DNA of 64,000 bases from Adineta ricciae (GCA_905250025.1 CAJNOJ010000144.1:151573-215572), one strand, 5' to 3'. Shown: positions 43,515 to 55,963, counted from the stretch's first letter. The notes: generated by a model not told the origin, from the letters alone. Numbers and translations: made by a program.

Positions 43515-44143
43515 TTTTTCCCCCTTGCATAAACATCAATCCAAGAGCAGTGACAATAATTTATATAAAAATAGCTACGATGCACCAGAATCAATGTAAT
43601 TCATGACTTTAAAAGGCCCAGATAGTCATAAGATAGGGAAGAATAACAACCGTATCGACAAAGTAATCAGAGCTCAATGCTATCATAGGAGAAAAATGAT
43701 GAGAGAGAAGAAAGAAAAAAGGATTGCACATCGCACATTACCATAAAAATGTTTCTGGGAATTCACACAAGGTCTCAATGTCGGCTGGGTGAAAGTTCAG
43801 AATTGAATCGTTGTCCGGGATATCTGCATACAATGAAGAACATCTTTCGATTACCGAAACGTACTCCACGTAGCGCTTCATTTGTAGGATTCCCATGATA
43901 CTGCTCTTACCCGTTAACCAAATGTTTCTTAAAGCATTAAGATTACTCTTTTCCAGTGCTAGTCTTCCGTTCATCTCGAGGGCAACTGTGGGATGAGTAA
44001 TCAGTATAGTTATTATTAATACTTTCACCCACACCCTAAAAAATTACTCTTCCTTCGCTTTTGTCACAATGTAAACGGCGGCTTCTAACGGGTTCGACAA
44101 AGAGATATCGTATATGCCTTTTCAGATATTCATTCTTTGAAAT
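43515..44143. other. Upstream region of the membrane-protein gene
   Basis: Conserved with 60835-61344 except for a ~140-bp piece missing in copy 2. A minus-strand frame (44034-43738) starts with a signal-like segment but is destroyed in copy 2, so it is not called. The C-rich CACCCACACCC at about 44025 belongs to the dispersed G-rich repeat family. Confidence 0.4.
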
Positions 44144-47100
44144 ATGATCGAAATGATTCATATATTAGTAATTGCTTGGCAATGTTTTATTGCCATCGAG
44201 AGCATTCACTTCAATGGCGGTACGATTCGGTGGGAACCTGTTGATCCCCAAGCCAATTCAAGCCTGGTTGCGATTAATATCATACAATCATATTCTTGGA
44301 GCTATCCGACGATACAATGTGCAAACGATGTGCCAATTTCCACCAGTGGCCGAAGTGGTACGAACGCCAATCTAACATGCGTTGTCGACTGTTCAAGCGA
44401 TGGTGGCTATTCAGCGAACCCAGTGAATATTTTAACTGATTGTGTTTCGACTATTCCGTCGCTAAGCATGATGACTAGTAAACGATCAGTCAATACAACA
44501 CTCAAAGCCGATGCACACTTCTACATATCGTATCGAGGAAGTGCTTGGCGGACTATAGGAAGTCCACCACAAAGTGATCTTTACTGGTCAATTGTGTGTT
44601 TCATTGACCTTCGACGACGATCAGATGGTATCATAAACACCCCACCCGAAGCGAACGTCATTTCACCACAATATGCCATCGTGAACAGGACCACTCAAAT
44701 ACAAATACCCGTGTCAGATGTCAATGCAGGTGATGATTTACGGTGTCGATGGTCAGTGTATGTGCCTGGTGTTCGAAGACGGAGACAGTCAAATGCAAAC
44801 CAAAATCTATATGACCGATCGGCGCACCAGATGTATAGAAAAATAGACGCAGACGGAGAAATTCCTCATATTAGAAAAAAAAGAACATGTGGTGGTGGTT
44901 ATACATGCTATGGTCCGACGTGTGATTATAGTTGCTGTTGTTCCAGTGCATCTTGTTCATCAGCACCTAGCTGTATGGGTCAGAACTGTAACTCACCTTC
45001 TGGTTGTCCGATTATAACAACAACTACGACAAAATCAACAACAACTATGAGAACATCAACAACAATAACAACAACTGAAAGTATGACTACCGTGGAAACC
45101 GCAGGAACGTTACCAATCACTAGCTCATATCCAATACGCCAGCCCATTGACGAATGTGGCGGTATTTGCTATCCGAATACGGTACCCGTTGGTACGACTT
45201 TGTCAAACTGCACACTAACATTTACAGGACTTATACCAAACACTTGGTATGCTGTCTCAATTCAAGTAAGCGAAGCTGAAATGTATAAAGAGAAGGAGAA
45301 AGAGTTCGGGGAACGACTAATTCTAATATAATATATCATGTGCCCTGCAAAACTATACATGACCTAAAATATCAATAGGTATTTCAATTTTCGACGAGTC
45401 CGTAGAATATAGGGGATTCTCTCTCTTCACCACTAAGACTTTCGTTAGTTATTGGCTAAAGTTAGTGACATCATTAAAATATACTCACATATGTGCAGTA
45501 AGTGTATGTTTAAATATGAGTGTATCAAATTTTGAAACATAACGTGTTGGAGTAAATAGGAAACAATGTTAGAATAAGCAACAAAAATTAATGTAAGAAC
45601 CGCTGGAATAAGATAACTAAAGAATATAATTCGAATATTTTAATCAGAACCTGTTATTGAACTTGATGGTGATGATGAACTAGATTTTGAAATGTTATTT
45701 GTGTTTTTCTTTTCTTCTGCGGCCAACTGGTTCGTCGACTAGATATGCAAATGATATTACTATATCAATCAATGAGCTTCTATCTGACTGTAAAAAATTT
45801 AATAGTTTCTCGGCTTGTTTAGCTTTACATGCTGCTCCATGAGTTACGACAGGCATTACATAATGTCATGATGATGATATAGACGAATATTATCTGAGTA
45901 TAATTGTTGGTAATCTATTTACTCGATACCAGATTTACGGCCATATAAATGAAAGGTCGATAAAATTTCGCCGATGGCGAAAATCCGACTTATGTAAATC
46001 TTATTGAAGAACCTCCCACCAGTCGAATATACAGCTTCTTCGTTGTAGACCATGCTCAAACGTTGTAAAATTATAAATCTTAATTCCCAATGAAATCTTC
46101 ATGAAGAGTCCATAATAGAAAAGACGTAAAGAAATTTTTTAACTATGATATTTTATATGACAGATGTCCATTGCGCTTGAGAATATGCCGCGCCGCCATC
46201 GAAATATTTTACGATCAACTATCATTTTAGAAGAAAATATAGAAATTGATATAAAAACTATTTCAAAAGCTTAGAACGAGACATAAAGATATTTTGAGGT
46301 TAAGACACTGTTGTAGATCATAGAATAAATCAGTTTAATATTGAACTGATTCATGAGAGAGGCAATTTGTATTAAATCAAACGTTGCATTGTCTCTTGGT
46401 TGGGACATCTGGTCGTAAAGGAGTAAAGAAAAATAGACTGCTGCTGCCGCGACGCACCATGACGGTCAGCGAAAATAAAGTATCGATACCGCCACCGGCG
46501 CGATGGAATCTCTATTTCATACCAATTTATTGATTTTCTGAAAATACATTGGTGTTGAAATCTGCACAACTTGTATTCTAGCAAGTTGTTCAACAAAACG
46601 ACCATTTTCAGCCTTTTGTATGAATTTTTTAGACGAGAGCACTATAAAAATCTTAACTACCAAAGAAATTGTATTCGTGAATATTATTTGATCTGTGTAT
46701 TATCACACATGTTGGCCAGGCTTTCAGAGTAGGTAAGGAACGGCAGTTCTGAAGTATTATGTGTCGAGTTCCAAAATCCGAACACGTATTAGCCAATTAG
46801 AATAGCTAGGAATTTTTTGGAAATTATGCAAGCCACGCAGAGCAGTTATTCTGAATTGATGATTACCAGAGAGTTTACGTTTCTCTGTAGTGCCATTCAT
46901 TTTAAGGATCTCCCTCTTGCAGAAACTGACTTTTTCAAAAGAATGAAAATTGAGTTTTTTACATAGAAAGATGCGCCGGAGCTTCCTGTTTCCGAGTATA
47001 TGTAGTTTTTTTGTAAAGCGATTAAGTTTTCACAGATTTATCGGGAAAATTTCAGCACAACCGTAATCGACTTTTTTACAATTCTGAATAAACTGTCTTA

Positions 47101-50100
47101 CTATATGAATCTGTATTGAATAGAATGACTTTGTATTTAACACTAAGCACTTACCAGCACTCAAGATCACGGTTATATATTTATTTTATCATCAATATTG
47201 AATATTTAAAGTTTAAGTGTATTGTATAAGTATCTATTTGGAAAAGCGAAGTTTCTTGAAAACCAAATTTTTAACCTATACTGAAATATTCCACTAATCT
47301 AATGTTGATCGATTTGTATCAGAAATAAGATAATTGATAATGTGTTGCAGCTGAAAGAGCATAAGTAGCGTTTCAGTCATGGTTACCGAACACTTTCAAT
47401 TTTTTTAATTTAATAAAAAAAATGCGATGAACCTTAATATCCAGAAAATACAGTTGTGTATAAATATGTACAATCTTGAAAGTGTGGGCGTGGCATGTGA
47501 GAAAATGAATTAACTTCTTGCTGATTCGATTACGAAATGAATGCGTGTGTATTGATTTAAAAATTAGATTAATCTCATCACATATTGTAATAAACACCTA
47601 GGTGATACGAATAAAAGCATTTTACAGATTGCCAAATTTTTTTCCCTTCCAGAACAATTTGTCCTTTTTCCATATTCTCATTCTATGATTATTGCGTTGA
47701 ATGCGTTTGAAAATGTAATAAAAAGTACGGCACAATACTAAAATATATAATCTAGAAGTTTTCGCACCAAACACTATAAAATGCACATATAACATTCCTT
47801 TGCAGGTTGAAGATTTTATAAACTCTACCAGTATGACTCCTATGAGCTCAGTTCCAGTTCAACTTCTGATTTATGTCATGCCGACACCAAACTGTTCCAT
47901 AGCACCGAGTATTGTGCCACTGGATGGCTGCCTCGAAGTAACAGCAAGCGTTATGAAAAGTTTCAATATATCTATAATCAATAGATGTAACCCTTTCATC
48001 TCGAATGTCAGTAGTGTTGTTGTATCGAAAGGAGTTACTGGGATGCAAGTTAGCAATATAACGCAATCATCAACAAATGTATCCATGTTCTATACTACAT
48101 TTACTTGGACACCGCAAACAAATCAACTTGGTCAGCAACAATTGTGCATAATAGCTGTCACTGAGTAAAGTTGCTTTTGTCTCATCTAATGATGATTGCA
48201 TCGTACATTTTTCATCATTTTAGTGAGATGGTACAATCTGCGGAGTATTGTGTTATATTCACTGTAATAGCTTCATATTCTCCATGTGTGACAACAACGA
48301 CTAGTACAACGACATCCTCAACCAGTAGCACTACAACCACTTCGACAAGCTCGAGCACCACATCAACTTCAACCACAACAACTACGACTAGTACAACGTC
48401 AACATCAACTTCCACAACAAGTACAACAACGACTACAGTCACTACGACGTAAGTTTAATTATAATTGAAATTGAAAACATGGATACGGCTCAAATTTCTT
48501 TCGTGTCAATGTTCTGCTTCACTGTTCTCGATGAAGAGAAATACTGATTCATCATCATTTCTACATACAAATGAAACACAGCTCATAATTTTAACAAAAA
48601 AGCTCTTATCTGAGGTAGATTATCATTCACATTTAGGCTACACAACTATGAATAAGTATCGAAAGATTGAGGGTGAGGGTGTAGGTGAGGATGAAAATGT
48701 CAATAATAGGTATGCTGACTACGCAGTCTACACCCAAACCTCGTTGTTCTTGAACTCTTTCATGAATTCACCACAAACCACATGCAGCCGAAAAGATAAT
48801 CTTTTGACTTTGGATATATTTTTCAGAACAACGACAACAACAACGGCAACACCAACGCGTCTAGGTATAGTATCCAGAATTGCTTGTTTGAACTTTCGGC
48901 TGATCTGACGTTGTTGCTGCGATATTCGCAGCAATCATTCTAAGATTTTACGAATTTTCGAGTATTTCTAGAGCTTAAGTAATGAATTATTATACTAACC
49001 TTGACTTTAGATGACCACAAAAACAGTATATATATATATATATATGTGGATAGAACAAAATACGTTTTTGTATGAAAAGGAAAATCAAATTTTCCAAAAG
49101 ATAGAAATTTATTAGCGTGATCGGAAGGATATTTAATTACGTACAGACAGTTATCATTGTTGTCACTTTAAACTAGTTCGGCAACAAGCGAATGAATATT
49201 CAATGAAATAGAACGAATACTACAGTACTTACGATTGTCAAACTTCCATCAATGCACTGTCATCACAAGATGAGTAATACTGAGATTGTATTTCTTAAAG
49301 CTTAGTTTTACTTTTTAATCATATATATAAGATATTCTCCGTCTTGTAAATTAAATGAAATTGATCTACTTTTTTAATGCGTATCTTAGCAACCATAGTA
49401 ATGTAGAAACTGAGGAAAAATAAACAAAAATAGTAGGAAAAAAGTAGTGTAATGAACGATGAGTCTAGTTTGTATTAAATGTTGAAATATTCTCCTGCAG
49501 AGTTCTAGAAACAATAATTACGTATAGTAGTGAACATTTCATGAAACGAAGCAGGTCTCGAAACGCCGCCGATCTGTCTAATTTTCAATATCAAAATTGA
49601 AAAGACAGAAAGATTGATACGAAAATCTTTGGTGCTAACGATGGACAACTGACAAGATCTGCTAGATTACACATTAGCATTTCTTTCGCATTAGCTGTAA
49701 TAAAGTCAATTTTTGATCGAAATAGGCGTAATGATTCGTATTTTGACGTCTTTGAATAGCTGGAAAAAAGTTTATTTTATGATTTGAATACAGTATGAAA
49801 TTATGAGCCGATATTCAAAGAATAAGTTTATCGTTGCAATGTGTATTTTTGAATAGGAAGCAAGATCAAATGGCCGCTTATATTAGGATTATCATTGTTG
49901 TCTCTACTGTTAGCTTGTTGTTGTTTCGGCTGTCTTACCTATTGGCTGTTGCGGTAAGTTTTTGTCTTTCACTTGTGTAGTAGAATCTGCCGACTTATCA
50001 TATCATTTTCACCTTGCGGGGAACAGTGGAATCTATTGCATTTTGATTAGTTCCTTAAAACACGATTCTTGTATGAATTTTTTCCGACAAGTTTTGCCAA

Positions 50101-51185
50101 AATTTCGTTGAACATTTTCTAAAACTGATTTAATCTCATTCGGGGAAAACTATGTTAGAATTTCAATTGCATCGAGCTAATATAAACTCCGTATAGTTTG
50201 AAGACAGCGTTGGCAAAACGAAACAAAAACTAACAGTCCCACTAATCGGGCCATTCGGCTAAAGTTTACTATATAAGTCCCATGAAAAATGGACACTTAG
50301 GTAGCACTGATACCAACCAAACCAATAAACAATCACCTAACTATGAAATCTCTGAGTTTCATCAAGTTCTAAAATAGAAGAGGCTTGTTTCAATTCACGT
50401 AGTCGTTAATCAAGGAGAATTGATTTTGAAATAGGAAATCTGCAAGGCATCGTCACCAACAACAGAAAGAGAAACGTATTGATCATGATCTACCGTCTGT
50501 GGAACGCGTTGGGCAAAAAACACGTTATCGTGAATTGAATAAAAAAATTCGACTTACAACACCTAATGTCAACGATCATGCGTACGATTCAATCGACCTC
50601 ATTAAGAACAGAGACAGTTACTTATCCATGACTAAAAGTCAAACAAGTGCAGAGATCAATGACATTCGTGTACAGGACGCTGAAACCCCTTTTGAAATTA
50701 GAAATGCAACGATTCAATCGCCAAATCATGTACAAGAAAATAATAGTGCATCAGTGAATCATCGTCCTGGAGTTGAAGTTTGTCGTGTGAGCCGAATGTC
50801 CAAGTTGTATGAGAGCAATGAAAGTCTAAGCAACACACAAAGATTAACTACTAACAAGCCAACAAGAACTGCATCAACATCACCGCGGAAGGCTAGTGGA
50901 ACTACTGTTATTAAACTTCTACGAAACAAGAACGTCAGGGCTGTTAGTACCGATGCAAATTCGAATAAACTCGACGAGCAACGATATTGCGATGAAGCAC
51001 TTTCAATTTCGACAAATAAAACAAATCAAATCTTGATCAAAAGTAGTAAATCAACAGCAGTAAAAACTGTCGATTCATCTCTGAAGGCCCAATCGCGACC
51101 GACCAGTCTTCGTGAAATTAGAGTTGTCAAAGTTCCAAAATCAATAATCACGAGCCCCGTTGTCATTGACTTGCTGAAAGAGTAA
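44144..51185 (+). CDS. Single-pass membrane protein with Thr/Ser-rich stalk, copy 1 (6 exons)
   Basis: Exons 44144-45265, 47806-48164, 48224-48448, 48827-48864, 49857-49953 and 50435-51185; all five junctions have GT..AG and keep frame, giving 863 aa. Exon 1 encodes a signal peptide, a conserved ectodomain (FNGGTIRWEPVDPQ; ISPQYAIVNRTTQIQIPVSD), two furin-like basic sites (GVRRRRQ, IRKKRT), a Cys-rich segment and a Thr run, then ECGGICYP. Exon 2 is a beta-rich module (SSVPVQLLIYVMPTPNC..FTWTPQTNQLG). Exons 3-4 are an almost pure Thr/Ser stalk, probably O-glycosylated. Exon 5 encodes the membrane helix (PLILGLSLLSLLLACCCFGC) at about 587-611. Exon 6 is a basic, Ser-rich cytoplasmic tail. Function unknown; surface receptor or adhesion role inferred. 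AATAAA lies near 51357. Confidence 0.8.
45266..47805 (+). other. Intron 1 (2.5 kb) with coding-like relics
   Basis: Unusually long for this window, where most introns are 48-61 nt. It includes a conserved piece reading VIELDGDDELDFEMLF near 45655-45700, then HELRQALHN and LFTRYQIYGHINERSIKFRRW. A short ATG frame MPRRHRNILRSTIILEENIE lies near 46184. The same pieces with substitutions are in copy 2. They look like the remains of an inserted gene or transposon that predates the duplication. Confidence 0.45.
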
Positions 51186-51304
51186 AATTTAACGTCAACA
51201 CAATCATGTTAAATATTATGTAATGAACAATTCTTTAGCATCCGAACTTCCAAAACTCAGCTTCTTCAAACATTTTCAGTCTTTTATCAAAGAACTGTAT
51301 GATC
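51186..51304. other. 3' flank of the membrane-protein gene
   Basis: Short gene-free stretch; nothing recognised apart from AT-rich 3' UTR-like sequence. Confidence 0.4.
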
Positions 51305-51356
51305 GGGTGGGTGATGGTGTTAGGTAGATTTAATACCAACACCATCACCCACACCC
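51305..51356. repeat. G-rich / C-rich hairpin 1
   Basis: GGGTGGGTGATGGTGTTAGGTA followed 7 nt later by its near-perfect complement ending CACCC; about 22-bp arms. A member of the dispersed G-rich family in inverted form. Confidence 0.75.
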
Positions 51357-51478
51357 AATAAATAAAGTAGCATTTGACAAACTATTAGAAAAATTATTTA
51401 AATCATTTCGAAGATCTATTGATAAAATTGTTTGTACTAATATTTTTGTCGCTTGAGTTTTACAAGTACCACTGAATA

Positions 51479-51539
51479 CTTGAGGGTGAGGGTGGGTATA
51501 AGAACGACGAGACATATTATACTCACACCTACACTCAAG
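51479..51539. repeat. G-rich / C-rich hairpin 2
   Basis: CTTGAGGGTGAGGGTGGGTA on the left and TACTCACACCTACACTCAAG on the right; 23-bp arms with a 15-nt loop and a few mismatches. Confidence 0.75.
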
Positions 51540-51705
51540 ATATGATATTTTTTATCATAGTTGGATATCATGTTAAATAGCTCATTATGTGTTCTTATGT
51601 GATGAGCGTACGATACTTTTTTTCCTTCCTCTAACTCTCACTGATTGTTCATATAGCCAGTGTTTCTTTCACTTCTGCTCATTCCCATGTGAAATTTTTT
51701 TGAGT

Positions 51706-51893
51706 GTAAACGCGTTTAAAACGCGTTTGGGATGCGTTTCAAACGCAAGGCACAAACGCATCCAGACGCGTCTTTCAGATGCGTTCAACCGCGTCTCTCT
51801 CTCAAAACGCGTCCACACACGTCCGAAGAGACGATGAAACATCTGACGGCATAAACGCGTTTGTTTTTCAAAACGCGTCCAGACGCGTTCGAA
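51706..51893. repeat. ACGCGT-rich palindromic cluster
   Basis: At least seven ACGCGT or CGCGT cores in about 190 bp, arranged as AAACGCGTTT and ACGCGTCCAGACGCGT in both orientations. Strongly GC-rich and CpG-rich against an AT-rich background. It lies 80 bp before the N at 51974. Confidence 0.75.
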
Positions 51894-51974
51894 GAGATGG
51901 CTTTTTCCAAAAAAGCATTCTATTCCTACAGCTTTGACCTGCGTCACCATCATTCTCTCCTGATGTTCATCTCN

Positions 51975-52832
51975 CATTTCTAAAGGAGGATTTCGCGGGC
52001 AAATAATATCTTCATTGGCAAATGTAGGTTCAGTTATGAATTGATGAGAAGGTCGTAAATCTTCTTTTTCATCTGATTGATCGAGACATTCAAAATGAGG
52101 ATTAATATTATCATGCAAAAATAACTTATCAATACATTGACCATTATCACATCGAAATTCATTATCATTACATTTATTTATTTCTAATTGCCAACAAGAT
52201 TCTTCATCAGTACCATTTTCACAATCAATAATTCCATCACATATTTCAGTCCAATCAAGACAAGCTGCTGTTGAAAAACGATTACATTGCAAATGAGTAT
52301 AACATGTCAATGAAGATGGTTCATATGGCTGTTGATAATAATCATGTATAATCTCATTTAATGTTAGATAAGTATCATTATAAAGATCAAATGAATATTG
52401 ACAATATGGACCGAATCTAGGTAATGTACAATTATAAAAATATTGTTCTTCCGTGGAAAATGATGTTTGATTTGTAGTTAAACGTTGTTTCGTATATGAA
52501 TAATAACGTTCAATTACATCGAATGGTGCTGACCAAAGATATAATTGTTCACTAGTAATATTTAATTGATAAAGGTCAGCAAAAGTAAATTTTCGATCAA
52601 TATTATTTTCTTTTAGATTCCATTTTGATGAATATTCGTTCATACAAAAAGAAATTATTTGATAAGGGTCAATTTCTAGTTCATTCCAAGTAGCAACATG
52701 AAGACAATGGTGTTGTAAAGCAGAAACATTTCCGTACTCATTGATCGAATCAGTTAAATCAAGATTAATTTGTGGAAATGTAATTGTAAATGGAACAAAA
52801 ATGAAGCAAAGGATGCCAACTAGAAGTAGCAT
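51975..52832 (-). CDS. LDLa/EGF-type 7TM receptor, N-terminal portion (partial)
   Basis: Minus strand from ATG 52832 (MLLLVGILCFIFVPFTITFP, a signal peptide) to the N at 51974. The ectodomain contains YFYNCTLPRFGPYCQYSF, an LDLa module (CNRFSTAACLDWTEICDGII..CENGTDEESCW) and the module NEFRCDNGQCIDK..CLDQSDE, and ends PRNPPLEM at the N. The last ~190 nt (51975-52164) are the same, with one mismatch, as 36900-37089, the start of the C-terminal portion. Together the two parts would form one receptor; they are separated by about 15 kb. The frame is open upstream to 53006, but the signal peptide fits the ATG at 52832. Confidence 0.82.
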
Positions 52833-53459
52833 ATCATAAAATATTTTAGAAATGTGGAGACTAAATGCACAAAAGAGGCACACCAATGATGAGGACAAAA
52901 AACTTTTTCTAATTGCATATGCTAACTGATTAAATAAGCATCTGTCCATTAATTTGATCGTAATTATATTTCCAACGCATAATTTGATCGTAACTAAAAA
53001 ATGCATAAAAAATGATTGTGTATGATTGTCAGTTAGTCGGCCATCGTGATCTCAACGATAACTTTTTTGATGATAGATCAATAGAATAATTAGCAAGAAA
53101 ACTATCTATGAAAGAAATGAGTGCACAATTAAGAGTGACGAAAATAAACTATCGGTATCATGTAGTCATCATTATAATGCATAAGTGAAACTATGATATT
53201 TTCGTTACTGTTTTGGTTGCGTCTGCAATTGATAAGGAAACATCGCTACGTATGGATTCGAATCCTCAACACAGAAATCATTTGTATTCTGTTCTTTGAT
53301 GATAATTATTTTCTTCTTTATTTCTTTTAGATAACACAAAGAGAAATATTTATGTTTTATATAGATTCTAGTTATCAGATAAAATAAATCTTCTACACAC
53401 ATATTGCTTCATTTTCATATAGTTTACAAAATATTTTTTAACAACTGTGAGGTTCTCGT
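52833..53459. other. Upstream region of the receptor N-terminal portion
   Basis: AT-rich; must include the promoter of the minus-strand receptor. No other gene recognised. Confidence 0.4.
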
Positions 53460-53700
53460 TACACTCTAAAAAAAGGAGCTTTACCGAACCAAAAGGTTTC
53501 ATATACTTCGACTGAACTATTTAAGTTCCGTAGCGTCGAGAAGGTTTGGCAATTGGTAGCAGAAACCATCCACAGGTTTTTCATGCGGTATGCGAAACCA
53601 TTCGTAGTTCTGTAACATGTCTACAGAACCATCAGCGGTTTAGGAGTGTGACGATATGTTTCATCAATTTTCGAGAAGTTTATGACATTTTAAACTAAAC
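53460..53700. repeat. Degenerate ~32-bp tandem repeat
   Basis: Successive units of the form GGTTT..GGTA.C/G.GAAACCAT (for example AGGTTTTTCATGCGGTATGC followed by GAAACCATTCGT). Each unit carries GGTTT and AAACC as a small inverted pair. Weaker units seem to continue to about 53990. Confidence 0.5.
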
Positions 53701-55963
53701 TAGACTTGGTTTCGTGTGGAATAGTCATACATGGAATAGTCGAAACCAATAACAAGTTTGCAAATTCTTCAAAGCTCAGCACATTCAATACAAAACCCTG
53801 CTGCGTTTCGTATGTCTATCAAAGGTTCAGTACAACTTCTGCGGAAATATCAACAGCTTCGTACAGTAGTCGCAAGTTCGGTAGGATTTATTCAAAACTA
53901 TCAAGGAATTCGGAGAACGGCTAACTGTTCAGCAGAGTTCATGCCAAAGTATCATTGGGTTTGTATATTAGTCAGAGGTTTGAAAAAATATACGCTAGAC
54001 TATGATGAGCTCTGTATACTTTTGATTAATTCAGTATAACTTTTGGAAGAAAATTGTCTACTCCGTCGAATGAGTGATGAGTATTTGTACCAAACTATCC
54101 CTAGTTTCGTTTAGCGGCTCTAGGTCTCCCATAATTTACTCGTATATACAAATACATTTTTGTACTGATCAGTACTTAGATATAAGTTCCAAAATCAATC
54201 AATGACCTCCAGTATTGTCACAGAAAGTGCATGATGTTTTGCAAGGCAGCAGTGTGTAATCTTGGAATGCGTGATATACTCTGTAGTTGTTAAGCTTATG
54301 ATAAGATGAAAAAGATCAAATGAGTTTTACTATGCTATGAATTATTGTAACATTAAAGAAAGCTGCGAAGACGAAAAAGAGAAAGATGCATTGAAAGGTT
54401 TTATGAATATCGATATAATAATTCGCGAGAACAGTTTAGTTGTTTTTTTTTACGAGTTTCTTGAGCCGTTGGATATTAAGGTTATCATGGCTTGATCTTA
54501 CACGCATTTGTAGCAATATGGTGGCTAAAGTGTTGAAGAAGTAATGAGGACAAATCAGTGAAAGTATGGATTTGTTTTGAGATGTTGGTACTTACGACTA
54601 CAAGATGAGGTTTGTCAATCGCGTGCTGTTGGGTAGTATTTTGATTGACCGTGAATCCTGGGAGAGTATTTCTGGTCGCTCCGTCTGTTGGCTGACGAAT
54701 TAGGAACGACAGGTAAAGTGTGTCTTGTTCTTCTTCTTTTGGCCGCTCTACAATCATAAATGATGACTATTACCAAAAGAGTTCACGAAAGGAAAGAACT
54801 GAGCAAGTTAGATGCGTCTATTCACTTCTGGATTGAGTTGACTTTGACGTATACTGTACTGGTTGACGGAGCTTTCAACAGTGAACAAGAGAATACACGA
54901 CGATGGTTGTTATCGAGAATAAAATCAGAGTAATCAGTAGAGTGACAGGTGGTGAATTGAAGTCGAGTGATTTAGCAACTGGGAGCTGATCTGTTCGTTA
55001 GGGATAGTCAGAAAACACATTGAATGCTTTTTCTTTTCGATCTGTTTCGAGCTCTGTATTGACTGCCATATTCCAAACTAGATTATTTAATCGAGCACAT
55101 ACTAGGTATTTGTGGCAACGTCGCCATTGTGGCTGTTATGTCAGAGTTCACCCAGTTGATCGCATGAAATATATTGGTGCCCAAACCAGCAATCTTGCAC
55201 ATTTTTTTCTGTAGAACTGGCACGGATTCGTTCGTGTAAGTCGATTATTTGGACGAGGAAGTACTGATTGAAGCCATTCACTGTTTTCTACTTTGGAATG
55301 ACCTGCAACGTAGGGTAATGTATAGCGTAGTATCATTGGATTATGATATACTCGAGTATACAGCTCAACCTTTCGATTCTCAATATAAACATTCAAATAA
55401 TGAATGTTGGATTGTTTTTGTAACGACTCTAAACATGTTTGATGTTACATAGAAGATTTATTCAATCTGAAAAAAATGTGATCGTTGTGTCTAAAAGATA
55501 GCGATGATTATACCGAGTAACAGATATAGCGAACAAGAATACCAATTACTTTCTGTAGAGTTCTTGTTTATGTTCCAATTGACTCAGTATTGGCTTTTGC
55601 CCATCATATAGATAAATATTCGCCGAAGTGTCATTTAATGACATTGTTTGAAAACAACCTCTTCTGATGATGTAGATTTTACTTTCATACAAAAAAAGAT
55701 TATGATAAAGAAATAATTGTAAAAGATTTTCGATTCTGTTAATTGAGACTTTGTTGACTTTATTGTATGCTGATTTATCTCGTATGAAAGCAATGACAGT
55801 AGCAATCATTGCACAATGTACATCCAACGAATAAAAATTACGTAGTATTATAACAACCATGAGAGGGAAAAATAAAGAATTGATGAACTTATAGTCTGTC
55901 AGTTCGATGATATAATTGCATAACAGCAGACAGTGCAAAATGTGTTCCAAATGAAAACTGATT
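53701..55963. other. 2.3-kb stretch without supported gene
   Basis: Several open frames (54485-54757 minus, 55148-55396 minus, 55546-55950 minus) show no recognised family, signal or splice context. The 134-codon one next to the duplication border is the longest. Composition here is less AT-biased around 54480-55300 than elsewhere, which may reflect old coding or mobile sequence. Confidence 0.35.

Larger units (their letters stand above)
37188..46780. repeat. Large direct duplication, copy 1
   Basis: Collinear and in the same orientation with 55964-64000, starting near TTGCCTACATAGCTAAAA. The shared order is: intact two-exon receptor, CCCH relic, transposase relic, two hairpins, exon 1 and part of intron 1 of the membrane-protein gene. 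Copy 1 has about 820 bp (39755-40580), about 980 bp (42329-43307) and about 140 bp (near 43760-43900) that copy 2 lacks. The end given is only where the window ends in copy 2. Confidence 0.9.

Noticed and set aside
43738-44034. 98-aa minus-strand frame with a signal-like start
   Set aside because: The frame is broken in duplication copy 2 and its start lies in a C-rich repeat word; no family content.
48215-48442. Minus-strand Val/Asp-rich open frame
   Set aside because: It is the reverse reading of the Thr/Ser stalk codons (ACA/ACT/ACG give V/S/R on the other strand) of the real + strand gene.
53245-53265. Possible tRNA T-loop (GGATTCGAATCC)
   Set aside because: The flanking bases do not form a T-arm and no acceptor or anticodon stem can be found around it.
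53758-54039. 93-aa + strand frame
   Set aside because: Lies over the degenerate minisatellite, which keeps frames open without coding.
55546-55950. 134-aa minus-strand frame with hydrophobic stretches
   Set aside because: No recognised motif, no splice or homologous context; it may be chance in AT-rich DNA or an old relic, so it is mentioned only as part of a gene-free stretch.
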